DNA of 64,000 nucleotides from an uncultured Desulfobacterales bacterium (GTDB taxonomy: Bacteria > Desulfobacterota > Desulfobacteria > Desulfobacterales > SpSt-501), in assembly GCA_938048455.1 (NCBI GenBank), contig CALIUY010000024.1, forward strand, positions 29,759 through 93,758, in the 5' to 3' direction. The position numbers and the translations under genes are program-made. This document shows, one piece after another, positions 43,999 through 53,189 of this stretch (position 1 is the stretch's first letter; each line of letters begins with the position of its first letter). The notes beneath the pieces are model-generated. The model was given only the letters and a program-made list of their open reading frames with translations. It was not told the DNA's origin and did not search any database.

Positions 43999-45162
43999 CT
44001 AACGGTTCGCCTTGCGGATGCCGAGCTGATCGAGGGCGATGATCCACTTGCAGATGTTCGCCGAGCCCTCGACCATGGTGTAGGTCGGGGCGTCACGGAA
44101 ATACCGGGCCACGGGATACTCGGTGGAATAGCCGTAGGCGCCGAGGATGCGCATGGCGTAGTTGGCGGCGCGGGTCACCACCTCGCCGGCGAAGTACTTC
44201 GCCTGAGCGACATCGAGCCCGTTGTCGAGCCGCCCCTGGTCCTTCGCCCAGGCGGCCTTGTAGACGAGAAGCCGCGCGGCCTCGATTTCCGCCGACATCT
44301 GCGCGATCAGGTCCTGGTTCATCTGGAACTCGCCGATCTTCTTTCCGAACTGCTTGCGCGTGTTCGCGTATTTCACGGCGGCGTCCAGGCAGGCCTGAGC
44401 GAGGCCCACGGCGCCGGCGGCGGCCGAAAGCCGCGTCTGGTTGAGCGAGCTGAAGACGATCCGCGCCCCGTCGCCGGGGGCCCCGAGGATGTTCTCCTTG
44501 GGGATGCGGCAGTCGGTGAGGAAGACCTCGCCCGTGGGCGAGGAGTGGGAGCCCATCTTGTCGAGCTGGGTCGTGCGCACGCCGGGAAAGTTCTTGGGCT
44601 CGAGCACGAAGGCCGAAAGTCCCTTGGACTCCTTGGAGCGGTCCGTGTAAGCGTAGAAAATGAGGACATCGGCCACATGGGCGTTCGAGATCCAGGTTTT
44701 GGATCCGTTGACCAGCCAGTGATCGCCGCGGTCTTCGGCGGTCGAGCTCATGGACATGACATCCGAGCCCGCATCCGGTTCGGTGATCGCGAAGCCTCCC
44801 AGATACTCCGCGCTGACGAGCCGGGGAATGTACTTGCGGCGCAGGGCTTCGCTGCCGTACTTGTAGATCGTGTAGGCGCAGCCGAGCGTCTGCATGTTGA
44901 TCTGCACCCGAAGCGAGCTTGAGGCGCGGGCGATTTCCTCGCTGATGATCATGGCGGCGAGAAACCCCAGCCCTTCGCCGCCGTACTCCTCGGGGATGAC
45001 CGTGCCAAAGAAGCCGAGCTCGCCCATCGGGCGGATCGCTTCCTGATAGGGGAAGTAATGCTTGGCGTCCCATTCGTCGGCGAAGGGGGCGATCTTTTTC
45101 TCGGCGAACTCGCGCACCGCCTTGCGCAGCATCTCCAGTTCCTTGGACAACGCGAAATCCAT
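43999..45162 (-). CDS. Acyl-CoA dehydrogenase, glutaryl-CoA dehydrogenase-like
   Basis: 387 residues with ACAD motifs YLGGFAITEPDAGSDV, NGSKTWISNA, RKQFGKKIGEFQMNQ and the catalytic base in VEGSANI (E365). The whole sequence looks very like the glutaryl-CoA dehydrogenases of Desulfococcus and Syntrophus, which convert glutaryl-CoA to glutaconyl-CoA or crotonyl-CoA. Glutaryl- or 3-hydroxypimelyl-derived intermediates are what the Bam pathway yields. Decarboxylating and non-decarboxylating types cannot be told apart here. GAGGAGAG precedes the ATG. It leads the operon with etfB, etfA, etfQO and a CMD protein. Confidence 0.85.
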   Translation of the reverse strand: MDFALSKELEMLRKAVREFAEKKIAPFADEWDAKHYFPYQEAIRPMGELGFFGTVIPEEYGGEGLGFLAAMIISEEIARASSSLRVQINMQTLGCAYTIYKYGSEALRRKYIPRLVSAEYLGGFAITEPDAGSDVMSMSSTAEDRGDHWLVNGSKTWISNAHVADVLIFYAYTDRSKESKGLSAFVLEPKNFPGVRTTQLDKMGSHSSPTGEVFLTDCRIPKENILGAPGDGARIVFSSLNQTRLSAAAGAVGLAQACLDAAVKYANTRKQFGKKIGEFQMNQDLIAQMSAEIEAARLLVYKAAWAKDQGRLDNGLDVAQAKYFAGEVVTRAANYAMRILGAYGYSTEYPVARYFRDAPTYTMVEGSANICKWIIALDQLGIRKANR

Positions 45163-45309
45163 GGGCGTCTTTCTCTCCTCGAAAGTAGGATTCGTTGCAA
45201 CTCCCGCCGCATACCGACAACGAAGCGCGCGGAACAGCGCGCGATCATAGCCGCGCCCCCCGGGGAAGTCAACGAAACCGGCGGCCCTCTCCGATCCCGC
45301 CGCCCGGCT

Positions 45310-46635
45310 TTACAAGGCGGGGGCGCTCGTCTCGATCGCCTCCCAGAAGCCCATCCATTTCGGCAGCCACAGGACCAGATCGGGCAGATAGGTCACCAGA
45401 AACAGAACCCCGAGCTGGATCATCAAAAAGGGGACCACCGCCCGGGCGACATAGAGGATGTTCTTGTTGGTGATCGCCCCGACGATGTACATGCTCACCC
45501 CGACCGGCGGGGTGCAGTAGCCGATGGCGAGATTGACCGTCATCAGCAGGCCGAAGTGCATGAAGTCGACGCCGAAGGTCGGAAGCAGCGGGATGACGAC
45601 CGGGCCGACGATGAGGGTGGCCGAGATCACGTCCAGAAACATCCCCACCAGGAGGAAAAAGAGATTCATCACCAGCAGAAACATCGCCGGGGAGGTGATG
45701 TTCTCGATCACCGCCTCGGCGATCTTCCCCGGCACGTTTTCGAAGGTGAGGTAGCGGCCGAAGCAGGTCGCCCCGGCGACGATGATGAGCAGGGTCGAAG
45801 AGGTGACCGCCGAATTGACGATCACCTTCTTCACATCCCCCCATTTCATCGTCCGGTGGATGAACAGCTCGACCGTGAAGGCATAGACGCAGGCGACGAC
45901 CGCGGCCTCGTTCGCCGTGAACATTCCCGAAAACGTCCCCACGAAGATGATCACCGGGAGCATGAGCGACCAGAAGCCCTCCCGCAACGTCGAAAGCACC
46001 TCCCGGAACCCCGGAACGGGCAGGCGCACGAGGACGGTGTCGTTGCGGAAAAGCAGGTAGGAGTAAACGCAGACCGCCGTCATGATCAGGACGCCGGGGA
46101 CGAAGCCCGTGAGAAACAGCCCCTGGAGGGAGACGTTCGTGATCATGCAGTAGAGGATCATGCTGATGCTGGGCGGGATGATGATCCCCAGATTGGGGGA
46201 AGTGGTCATCAGGCCGATCGAGTACTTCTGGGGATAGCCGTTCTGGATCAGCGCCGGGATCATGAAGCCGCCGAGCGCGACGACGGTGGCGACGGTGGAG
46301 CCGGAGATCGCCCCGAAGAGCCCGCAACCGAGGCACCCCGCCATGCCCAGCCCGCCGGGAAGCCAGCTCACCAGCGTGTTGACGACCTTGATCAGTTTCT
46401 CCACGATGCTGCCGGCGGTCATGATGTTGCCGCAAAGGATGAAGAAAAGCACGACCACCAGGGCGAAGTTGTCCATGCTCTTGAAGAAACTCTGCGTGAT
46501 CAAAAGCGGCTGGGGATCCGGGGCGAAAAAAAGAAAGCCGAGCAGGCCGGTAAAAAAAAGGCTCATGTAAACCGGAACGTAGGCCGCGAGCGCGCCGAGC
46601 AGGATGAGCAGGATCGCGATCACGCTGAATTCCAT
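45310..46635 (-). CDS. dctM: TRAP transporter large permease (DctM)
   Basis: 441 residues, about twelve hydrophobic segments. Typical DctM stretches are visible: FFILCGNIMTAGSIVEKLI, CGLFGAISGSTVATVVALGGFMIPALI, TTSPNLGIIIPPSISMILY and PVGVSMYIVGAITNKN. It forms the sodium-driven channel for uptake of acids bound by the DctP protein. It follows dctQ by 39 bp and is last in its operon. Ligand not known; aromatic or dicarboxylic acids are both likely in this setting. Confidence 0.93.
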   Translation of the reverse strand: MEFSVIAILLILLGALAAYVPVYMSLFFTGLLGFLFFAPDPQPLLITQSFFKSMDNFALVVVLFFILCGNIMTAGSIVEKLIKVVNTLVSWLPGGLGMAGCLGCGLFGAISGSTVATVVALGGFMIPALIQNGYPQKYSIGLMTTSPNLGIIIPPSISMILYCMITNVSLQGLFLTGFVPGVLIMTAVCVYSYLLFRNDTVLVRLPVPGFREVLSTLREGFWSLMLPVIIFVGTFSGMFTANEAAVVACVYAFTVELFIHRTMKWGDVKKVIVNSAVTSSTLLIIVAGATCFGRYLTFENVPGKIAEAVIENITSPAMFLLVMNLFFLLVGMFLDVISATLIVGPVVIPLLPTFGVDFMHFGLLMTVNLAIGYCTPPVGVSMYIVGAITNKNILYVARAVVPFLMIQLGVLFLVTYLPDLVLWLPKWMGFWEAIETSAPAL

Positions 46636-46674
46636 GTCCGTCTCCGTCTGGTTTCGAGCTCGGGGGGAGCGTCT

Positions 46675-47172
46675 TCAGCGCTCGGCCGCGGAGCGCCGCG
46701 CGCGGATGTCCACCGTCGCCATCATCAGCACGCGCAGGGTCATCAACACGCCGAGCAGCGGAAGCAGGGCGTAAAGGTAGACGGTGGGGATATTCAGGAT
46801 CAGCGTACTCTGGCCCGATTTCACCTGCAGGGCGCAGAGCTGGATCCCGTAGTAGATGAGGATCGCCGCGAAGAGCAGGTGCACGCCGTGGCTGAAGAGG
46901 GCGAGCGGGTATTGCAAGCGGGGAACCAGCTGCACCAGGGCGTCGATCCGTACGGTCGCGCGGCTGCGGATGGCCGCGCTGCAGCCGACGAAGGTGGTAT
47001 ACAGGATCACCTCGCGCACGAGCTCCTCGGACCAGGCAAGCGAGTAGAAAAACCCGTACCGCAGGATCACGTTGAAGAAGAGCGCGATCATGGCGGCGAG
47101 CACGCTGAGAAAGAGCGTCCATTCCTCGAACAGGCTGAGCCAGCGGTCGATCCGCCGGAACCCTCGGGTCAT
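46675..47172 (-). CDS. dctQ: TRAP transporter small permease (DctQ)
   Basis: 165 residues with four hydrophobic segments and the DctQ pattern (FFNVILRYGFFYSLAWSEELVREVILYTTFVGCSAAIRSRATVRIDALVQLVP). ATG 47172 is chosen over an upstream codon at 47202 because AGGAGAATC precedes it. It binds DctM in the membrane. It starts 84 bp after the dctP stop. Confidence 0.92.
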   Translation of the reverse strand: MTRGFRRIDRWLSLFEEWTLFLSVLAAMIALFFNVILRYGFFYSLAWSEELVREVILYTTFVGCSAAIRSRATVRIDALVQLVPRLQYPLALFSHGVHLLFAAILIYYGIQLCALQVKSGQSTLILNIPTVYLYALLPLLGVLMTLRVLMMATVDIRARRSAAER

Positions 47173-47256
47173 GATTCTCCTGTCCTTTCCGCGGAGGAAC
47201 ACAAAAGAGGAGGCCGGCGGCCAGCCTCCTCTTCGTCGTCGCTTGTGGGGATCAGA

Positions 47257-48345
47257 TCATTTGCGGTAGCCGAGGAATTCCTGCACCTCTTTCAGGAAAT
47301 CCGCGGGCCGGTACGTATCCGAGGGGTGGAGCTGGTTGATTTCCTTCGAGTACTTGTAGTGGACCGGGTCGCCCAGTTTGCGCAGCGTGTCCATGTCCTC
47401 CTTCGGCAGCCGCAGGAAGGTGACCCCGGCGGCCTTGGCCTTGTTGATTTCCTCCAGCTCCTGGGCCTTGGTCTGCTTGCGGATGTCGGCGCAAACGTCT
47501 TTGACCGTCTTGACGAACACGCTCTGCAGATCGGCGGGCAGCGATTTGAACCAGGCCTTGTTGAAGATCCAGATGAAGAGCCCCTGAGCGTAATCGAGCT
47601 GGGTGAAGTATTTCGCATCCTCGAATTTCTTGGTGATGTTGCAGACCATGGGCGTGTGATCCAGGCCGTCGATCACGCCCTGCTTGAGGGCCATGGGCAC
47701 ATCCGGCCACGGCATGACCACGGGATTCAGGCCCCAGGCGTTATAGGTCAGGCGATTCACCTCGGCCTCGGCGATGCGGAACTTGACCTTCTTCGCATCC
47801 CCGAGCGTTTTCACCGGGATCTTCGTGTTCCAGCCGTAACTGCCATACCCGGTGATGTCGAGCCCCATGATTCCCTGGTGCTCCATGGCGTTCAGGAAGT
47901 GATCGAAGAGCTTTTTGTTTTCGACGAACTTGTCCAGGTTTTCGAACGTGTCGACGAGGAAGGGGAGATTGACGACGCCGAAGCGCGGGCCGAGGTTGGT
48001 CGAGGCGACCGAGCTGACGGCCATGCCCTGGATCGCCCCCATCTTGAGCTGGTTGAGGACTTCGACCTCGCCGCCCAGCATGGAAAAGGGTTTGTACTCG
48101 AAATAAATCTGTCCGTTGGTCCGCTTCCAGAGCTCGTCACGAATCGCAAACCCGGCATAGACCCCCTTGATGGCCGGCGAGGAGACGTTGGAGACGACCA
48201 CGCGGAACTTCGCCCCCGACGGGTCGAAGGCCGGTTTCCAGGCATCGAGCGGCGACTTCTGCTGGGCTTCGGCGGCCCCGGTGCACAGCATGATCCACGC
48301 CAGGGCAAAGATCACCCGCCTCATCCACGAATGCCTTTGGCTCAT
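47257..48345 (-). CDS. dctP: TRAP transporter periplasmic solute-binding protein (DctP)
   Basis: 362 residues. A signal peptide is clear: RR in the n-region, hydrophobic FALAWIMLC, and a probable cut after AEA before QQKSPLD. DctP-family motifs include GGEVEVLNQLKMGAIQGM, EVNRLTYNAWGLNPVVMPWPDVPMALKQGVIDGLDHTP and the Arg in the mature domain (KKVKFRIAEAEV). ATG 48345 has AAGGAGGG before it; the open frame to 48393 would begin before the ribosome site. It captures the ligand in the periplasm. Operator-like repeats lie 49-75 bp upstream. Confidence 0.92.
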   Translation of the reverse strand: MSQRHSWMRRVIFALAWIMLCTGAAEAQQKSPLDAWKPAFDPSGAKFRVVVSNVSSPAIKGVYAGFAIRDELWKRTNGQIYFEYKPFSMLGGEVEVLNQLKMGAIQGMAVSSVASTNLGPRFGVVNLPFLVDTFENLDKFVENKKLFDHFLNAMEHQGIMGLDITGYGSYGWNTKIPVKTLGDAKKVKFRIAEAEVNRLTYNAWGLNPVVMPWPDVPMALKQGVIDGLDHTPMVCNITKKFEDAKYFTQLDYAQGLFIWIFNKAWFKSLPADLQSVFVKTVKDVCADIRKQTKAQELEEINKAKAAGVTFLRLPKEDMDTLRKLGDPVHYKYSKEINQLHPSDTYRPADFLKEVQEFLGYRK

Positions 48346-48393
48346 CGTTCCCTCCTTTCCTTCTGCATTGAATAAATACCGTTCATTCTCCAA

Positions 48394-48436
48394 AAGCTGT
48401 TTACAGCTATAAAACAGCTTAACCGGCGTTTGTCAA
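48394..48436 (-). promoter_or_regulatory. Predicted dctP promoter with nested palindromes
   Basis: On the minus strand TTGACA (48431-48436), 17 bp, then TTTATA (48408-48413). Arms AAGCTGTTT and AAACAGCTT (48394-48402, 48412-48420) form an inverted repeat with a 9-bp centre, and AGCTGTTTACAGCT (48395-48408) is a perfect palindrome within it. They cover the -10 box and the start point, as for a repressor. Confidence 0.65.
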
Positions 48437-48538
48437 GCGCAAAGCGGAAGCTCGCGCGGCAAGCGGAATTTTCTTGACCGGGCGGCGGAGGCGGATAAAA
48501 AGCACCCAGAGACGACGCCGGGAGGGCCTCTTGAAGAA

Positions 48539-49534
48539 GTGAATGCCCCGTTTCGATTCAATGCCCGTGAAGAGGAAGCGATCCGCGAAGCATCCCGCCG
48601 CATCCCGGTGGGGACGGCGCTCCGCCTGGAGAGTGACGAGGCGCATCCTGCGGCATCCCTGGAAGAATTCTGCCGCGCCCTGCTCGCCTGGATGCCGCAG
48701 CTGGAACTGCATCGCCGCTCCCCGGCCGCCGGAGATCTCCCGGCCCTGGTGCCCGGGGATCGGATCCGTTTCCTCGGGGCGCCCCGGGACCGCGAACTGC
48801 CCGTTTTTTTCGAAATCCTGGCCGGCGAGTCCTACACGAAGGCCGTCGGCCCGGCGTTCGAAGCTCCGGCTTCACCTGCGCCGCCCGCGGAACTCGAGCT
48901 GTTCGTCTCCTCCGGATGCGCGTTCTGCCCGCAGGCCTTGCGTCTTCTCCTCCCCCTGGTCCACGGATCCCCCTGGCTTCGTTTGCAGGTCGTCGACGCC
49001 GAAAGCCAGCCCGGCCGTTTCCGGGAACGGCAGGTGCGCTCGGTTCCCACCCTGCTGCTCGACGAACGCTTTCGCTGGGTCGGCGCCGTGAATCCGGAGG
49101 AAGTCCTGCGCGTCGCTTCCCACCGGGACCCGCGGGAGATCTCCGCCGCCTCGCTCGAGCGGCTCTTGAAGGAGGGGGAGGCGCGGCGGCTCGCCGCCTG
49201 GATGGTGGAGTCCAAGAGCGTCTTTCCGGCGCTGGGGGAATTGCTCTGCCGCGAGGAATGGCCGGTCCGGCTGGGAGCGATGGTGACCGTCGAGGAAATC
49301 CAGGCGCGCGATCCGGAACTCGCGGCGGCGGCGATCGCCCCCTTGACGGAGCGACTCGCTTCGCTTTCCGAGCACGTCCAGGGCGATCTCCTCTACCTTC
49401 TCGGAGAGATCGCGGCGGAGGCGTTTCTGCCGCGGCTGGAGGCCTACGCCGCCGCCGCCGCCAACGCCGAGCTCGCCGCGGCGGCCCGCGAAGCGGCGGA
49501 AAAGGTGCGCGCGAAAAAAAACTCCGGCCCCTGA
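48539..49534 (+). CDS. Thioredoxin-like domain protein with helical-repeat C-terminus
   Basis: 331 residues. The middle third is a thioredoxin/glutaredoxin fold: LELFVSSGCAFCPQALRLLLPLV with C127 and C130, then VRSVPTLLLDERFRWVG with the cis-Pro. The N-terminus (1-110) has no family I recognise; it is similar in outline to the first half of AhpF-type N-domains. The C-terminus is helical, HEAT-like (ALGELLCREEWPVRLGAMVTVEEI, LLYLLGEIAAEAFLPRLEAYA). It begins with GTG 48539; a weak GAAG is nearby. The 3' end lies inside the terminator of the opposing ribosomal operon. Role unknown; a thiol-disulfide exchange is expected. Confidence 0.75.
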   Translation: MNAPFRFNAREEEAIREASRRIPVGTALRLESDEAHPAASLEEFCRALLAWMPQLELHRRSPAAGDLPALVPGDRIRFLGAPRDRELPVFFEILAGESYTKAVGPAFEAPASPAPPAELELFVSSGCAFCPQALRLLLPLVHGSPWLRLQVVDAESQPGRFRERQVRSVPTLLLDERFRWVGAVNPEEVLRVASHRDPREISAASLERLLKEGEARRLAAWMVESKSVFPALGELLCREEWPVRLGAMVTVEEIQARDPELAAAAIAPLTERLASLSEHVQGDLLYLLGEIAAEAFLPRLEAYAAAAANAELAAAAREAAEKVRAKKNSGP

Positions 49535-49547
49535 GAGCGGGCCGGAG
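49514..49547 (-). terminator. Rho-independent terminator of the ribosomal superoperon
   Basis: On the minus strand a perfect 9-bp stem (49539-49547 with 49522-49530), 8-base loop, then eight T (49521-49514). It lies 55 bp after the rplQ stop and overlaps the last codons of the convergent gene. Confidence 0.9.
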
Positions 49548-49601
49548 CGTCGGGGAACGATCGCCGCGCCGCGCAGGCGATGACGCCTCGCGGGGTTGGG
49601 C

Positions 49602-50159
49602 TCAGGCGGAGGTGGACTTTTCCGATTCGGCCGGAGCCGAAGACTCCGCCTGGGGCGGGGATTCCGGCACGGTCTTCGGCTTCGCTTTCTTTTCGGCGGA
49701 GGCTTCCGGTGCCGACGGTTTTTCTTTCGCCGCCGCCGGGGCTTTGGCGGTCTTGCGCCGCACGGCAGCCCGCTTCTTTCCTTTTTTCTTCTTCTCCTCG
49801 TCTGCGCCGCCGATCAGTTCGACCAGCGTGATCGGCGCGCCGTCGCCGGGGCGGAAGCCGAGCTTCGTCATCCGCGTGTAGCCCCCGGAAACCCGACCGA
49901 AGCGCTCGGCCGCTTTTTCAAAGAGGCGGTGCACCACCGCCGGCTCACGGATCACCGCCAGCGCCTGGCGCCGGGCGTGCAGATCCCCCCGCTTGGCCAG
50001 GGTCACCAACCGATCGGCCCAGCGCCGGATCTCCTTCGCCTTGGTGTCGGTGGTGCGGATCCGGTCGTGTTTGAAGAGCGAGGTCACCAGATTACGGAAC
50101 AGGGCGTTGCGGTGACCGCAGTTGCGCCCCAGCTTGAGTCCGGCTTTGCGATGTCTCAT
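49602..50159 (-). CDS. rplQ: 50S ribosomal protein L17, with long C-terminal extension
   Basis: 185 residues; the L17 core ([25 protein letters not shown] to [11 protein letters not shown]) takes about 118, as in E. coli. The remaining 67 residues are rich in Lys, Ala, Pro, Glu and Ser and look disordered. L17 binds 23S rRNA near the exit tunnel. It follows rpoA by 9 bp, the standard order, and is the last gene before the terminator. Confidence 0.97.
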   Translation of the reverse strand: MRHRKAGLKLGRNCGHRNALFRNLVTSLFKHDRIRTTDTKAKEIRRWADRLVTLAKRGDLHARRQALAVIREPAVVHRLFEKAAERFGRVSGGYTRMTKLGFRPGDGAPITLVELIGGADEEKKKKGKKRAAVRRKTAKAPAAAKEKPSAPEASAEKKAKPKTVPESPPQAESSAPAESEKSTSA

Positions 50160-50168
50160 GGGACCGCG

Positions 50169-51191
50169 TTACTCTCCTTCCTCCTCGCCGTCCTCGGGGG
50201 GCGGCGTGAAGCCCTCGAGCTTCATCCCGAGCGAGAGGCCCATCTCCGCCAGGACCTCCTTGATCTCGTTCAGCGACTTGCGCCCGAAATTCTTGGTCTT
50301 GAGCATTTCCGATTCGGTCTTGCTCACGAGTTGCCAGATCTTGTGGATGTTGGCGTTCTTCAGGCAGTTCGCGCTGCGCACCGAGAGCTCGAGCTCGTCG
50401 ACGCTGCGCAGGAGGTTCTCGTTGAAGCTCGGCTGCTCGCCGAGATCGATCTTTTTGCGCGACTCGGGTTCCCGGCCTTCATCGAAGTTGATGAAGATGT
50501 TCATCTGTTCCTTGAGGATCTTGGCCGCGTAGGCGACCGCGTCCTCGGGGGCGAGGCTGCCGTCCGTCCAGACTTCCATCGTGAGCTTGTCGTAGTCGGT
50601 CCGCTGCCCGACCCGGGCGTTGCCGACGACGTAGTTGACGCGCTGGATCGGAGAAAAGACGGCGTCGATCGGGATCGTGCCGAGCGGAGCGTCCTCCTCC
50701 TTGTTCGCCTCGGCCAGCGCGTAGCCCTTGCCCACCTTGACGGTCATCGTCATCTTCAGCGCCCCCTTCTCCGAAAGGGTCGCGATGTGCTGCTTGGGGT
50801 TGAGCACCGCGCAGCGACCGTCCTCGCAGGCGATGTCGCCGGCGGTCACCTCGCAGGGTCCCGTCGCCTCGATGCGCAGAACCTTGGGCTTGGCATCCTC
50901 CACCTTGAAGCGGATTTCCTTGAGGTTGAGCAGGATTTCGGAGACGTCCTCCAGCACCCCCGGGATGGCGCTGAACTCGTGCATCACGCCGTCGATGCGC
51001 ACCGAGGTGATCGCCGCACCGTACAGCGAAGAGAGGATCACCCTTCGCAGCGCGTTGCCGAGCGTGATGCCGAATCCCCGCTCCAGCGGCTCGCAGACGA
51101 ATTTGCCGTAGCTGGGGTTGCTGGTGACCTGAATCTTCTCCGGCCGGATCATCTGCTGCCAGTTGATGTGAAACAATGCATCAGAGGGCAT
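50169..51191 (-). CDS. rpoA: DNA-directed RNA polymerase alpha subunit
   Basis: 340 residues. The N-terminal dimerisation domain ([48 protein letters not shown]) and the C-terminal domain ([54 protein letters not shown]), which contacts promoters and activators, are both complete. The order rpsD-rpoA-rplQ is standard. A gap of 72 bp separates it from rpsD. Confidence 0.98.
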   Translation of the reverse strand: MPSDALFHINWQQMIRPEKIQVTSNPSYGKFVCEPLERGFGITLGNALRRVILSSLYGAAITSVRIDGVMHEFSAIPGVLEDVSEILLNLKEIRFKVEDAKPKVLRIEATGPCEVTAGDIACEDGRCAVLNPKQHIATLSEKGALKMTMTVKVGKGYALAEANKEEDAPLGTIPIDAVFSPIQRVNYVVGNARVGQRTDYDKLTMEVWTDGSLAPEDAVAYAAKILKEQMNIFINFDEGREPESRKKIDLGEQPSFNENLLRSVDELELSVRSANCLKNANIHKIWQLVSKTESEMLKTKNFGRKSLNEIKEVLAEMGLSLGMKLEGFTPPPEDGEEEGE

Positions 51192-51263
51192 GGTGGCTTC
51201 TCCTCGTCGCCTCGAGTGTCGAGTCCTCGCGGGAGGTCCCTGCAGGACGCTTCGGGGGATCGT

Positions 51264-51893
51264 TTACTTCGAGTAGAGCTCGACCACGAGCTGCTCCTGC
51301 ATGGGCATCGTCAGATCCTCGCGCACCGGCAGGCTCTTCACCACGCCGCGGAGGCGTTCCTTTTCCAGGTCCAACCACGGGGGTACCCCTCGCCGCACGA
51401 CGGCATCCAGCGCCTCCTGAATGACCTGAACGTTCCGGCTGCCCTCGCGGACCTCCACCGTATCGCCCACGTTCACCTGAAAGGAGGGGATGTTCACGCG
51501 CCGGCCGTTCACCAGGAAATGGCGGTGCTGCACGAGTTGGCGCGCCTGGCTGCGCGAATTCGCAAAGCCCAGACGGTAGACGACGTTGTCCAGCCGGCGC
51601 TCGAGGGCGACCAGCAGGTTGGTCCCGGTGATGCCCCGCTGCCGATCGGCGCGCTCGAAGAACAGGTGGAACTGTTTCTCCGAAAGCCCGTAGATCCGCT
51701 TGATCTTCTGCTTCTCCCGCAGCTGGATACCGTAGTCGGAGGTTTTGCGTCCCCGTCGCTCGCCGTGCTCCCCGGGCGGGTAGGAACGGCGGTCGAAGGC
51801 GCACTTGTCGGAATAACACCGGTCGCCCTTCAGAAAGAGCTTCATGTTCTCCCGCCGGCAGATCCGGCAGTCCGATCCCCGATGAATGGCCAA
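51264..51893 (-). CDS. rpsD: 30S ribosomal protein S4, zinc-binding form
   Basis: 209 residues. The N-terminus has C9, C12, C26 and C31 (CRICRRE, CYSDKC), the zinc-binding form of S4. The S4 RNA-binding domain ([39 protein letters not shown]) is intact. S4 starts 30S assembly at 16S rRNA and in many bacteria represses its own operon. It lies 67 bp after rpsK. Confidence 0.98.
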   Translation of the reverse strand: MAIHRGSDCRICRRENMKLFLKGDRCYSDKCAFDRRSYPPGEHGERRGRKTSDYGIQLREKQKIKRIYGLSEKQFHLFFERADRQRGITGTNLLVALERRLDNVVYRLGFANSRSQARQLVQHRHFLVNGRRVNIPSFQVNVGDTVEVREGSRNVQVIQEALDAVVRRGVPPWLDLEKERLRGVVKSLPVREDLTMPMQEQLVVELYSK

Positions 51894-51960
51894 AGCGTCC
51901 TCCCTCTCGCTTGCTCGATTCGTCTCCGGGCCGGCCGCGGCGAGCGGCCGGAAGCCCGGT

Positions 51961-52350
51961 TTACACCCGCCGACGCTTGGGCGGCCGGCAGCCGTTGTGC
52001 GGCACCGGGGTGACGTCCTTGATGGCCGTCACGTGGATCCCGGTGTTCTGCAAGGCCCGCAGCGCGGACTCGCGTCCCGGGCCGGGGCCCTGGATGTAGA
52101 CCTCGACGTTCCTCATCCCCGCCTCCATGGCCTTGCGGACCGCATCCTCGGCGGCGACCTGCGCGGCGAAGGGCGTGCTCTTGCGGGACCCTTTGAAGCC
52201 CAGCACGCCGGCGCTTGACCAGGCGACGGTATTGCCCATCGTGTCCGTCACGGTCACGATCGTGTTGTTGAAGGTGGACTGGATGTGGACGACGCCGCTG
52301 GCGACGCTGCGCTTGATCTTCTTCTTGCTCTGGGTCGTTTTGGTGGCCAT
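51961..52350 (-). CDS. rpsK: 30S ribosomal protein S11
   Basis: 129 residues, complete, from the basic N-terminus ([28 protein letters not shown]) to [10 protein letters not shown]. It forms part of the platform of the 30S subunit close to the E site. It lies 42 bp after rpsM in the standard order rpsM-rpsK-rpsD-rpoA. Confidence 0.98.
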   Translation of the reverse strand: MATKTTQSKKKIKRSVASGVVHIQSTFNNTIVTVTDTMGNTVAWSSAGVLGFKGSRKSTPFAAQVAAEDAVRKAMEAGMRNVEVYIQGPGPGRESALRALQNTGIHVTAIKDVTPVPHNGCRPPKRRRV

Positions 52351-52392
52351 CGCTCCTCGCTTTTCCCCCTGGGCGTCCCGGCGGGCGGGGGC

Positions 52393-52773
52393 CTATTTCT
52401 TCGTCACGACTTTTTTCTTGATCGTCCCGCGGCGGGGCCCTTTGCGCGTACGGGCGTTGGTGTGGGTCCGTTGCCCGCGGACCGGCAGCGATTTGCGATG
52501 CCGCAGCCCGCGGTAGCAGCCGAGGTCCATGAGACGTTTGATGTTCATGGAGACCTCGGAACGCAGCTCGCCCTCCACCTTATGCTCGCTGTCGAGGACC
52601 TTGCGGATGCTGTTGATCTGGGCCTCGGTCAACTCGTCGGTCTTCAGATTCGGATCGATGTCCAGCTTCGCCAGAATCTTCCGCGACGTGGACCGCCCGA
52701 CCCCGTAAATGTAGGTCAGTCCGATCTCGATCCGCTTGTTTCGGGGCAGGTCGACGCCCGCAATCCGTGCCAA
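52393..52773 (-). CDS. rpsM: 30S ribosomal protein S13
   Basis: 126 residues, beginning [24 protein letters not shown] and ending in the basic tail [17 protein letters not shown]. It sits in the 30S head and contacts the P-site tRNA and L5 of the large subunit. It lies 14 bp after rpmJ. Confidence 0.98.
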   Translation of the reverse strand: MARIAGVDLPRNKRIEIGLTYIYGVGRSTSRKILAKLDIDPNLKTDELTEAQINSIRKVLDSEHKVEGELRSEVSMNIKRLMDLGCYRGLRHRKSLPVRGQRTHTNARTRKGPRRGTIKKKVVTKK

Positions 52774-52787
52774 GGCTCGGGCCCTCC

Positions 52788-52901
52788 TTATCCTTGTCTC
52801 TGTTTGTGACGTTTGTTTTCACAGATCACGCGCACGATTCCCTTGCGCCGCACGATCTTGCACTTGGGACAGATTTTCTTGGTGGATGCCCTGACTTTCA
52901 T
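52788..52901 (-). CDS. rpmJ: 50S ribosomal protein L36, zinc-binding form
   Basis: 37 residues (TAA stop at 52788-52790): [17 protein letters not shown], with CPKC, a later Cys (VICEN) and His (KRH) making the zinc site. It is too short for most ORF tracks but lies exactly where L36 is expected, between infA and rpsM. ATG 52901 is 37 bp after the infA stop. Confidence 0.95.
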   Translation of the reverse strand: MKVRASTKKICPKCKIVRRKGIVRVICENKRHKQRQG

Positions 52902-52938
52902 GGCCAAACCTTCTCCTCTCGATCGGCGGCCGGCGGCG

Positions 52939-53157
52939 CTACTTGGACCGGTAGACGATGCGGCCCCGGGTGAGGTCGTAGGGGGAAAGCTCGAGCGTCA
53001 CCTTGTCGCCCGGCAGAATCTTGATGAAATGCATGCGCATCTTGCCGGAGATGTGCGCGAGCACGCGGTGCTTGTTCGGCAGCTCCACGCGGAACATGGC
53101 GTTGGGAAGCGTCTCCAGCACCACGCCTTCGACTCGGATCGCCTCTTCTTTCGGCAT
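52939..53157 (-). CDS. infA: Translation initiation factor IF-1
   Basis: 72 residues, one OB-fold ([64 protein letters not shown]). IF-1 binds the A site of the 30S subunit during initiation. ATG 53157 is the conserved start MPKEEAIR. It follows secY by 32 bp; no adk or map gene stands between them. Confidence 0.98.
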   Translation of the reverse strand: MPKEEAIRVEGVVLETLPNAMFRVELPNKHRVLAHISGKMRMHFIKILPGDKVTLELSPYDLTRGRIVYRSK

Positions 53158-53189
53158 CGTCCCGCTCCGCACCTCGGTCCCGGCGGCGA

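Noticed and set aside
45230..45330. Possible terminator after dctM (CCGG-GCGGC and GCCGCCGG arms)
   Set aside because: The stem needs a bulge and is followed only by TTTCGTT; too weak to list.
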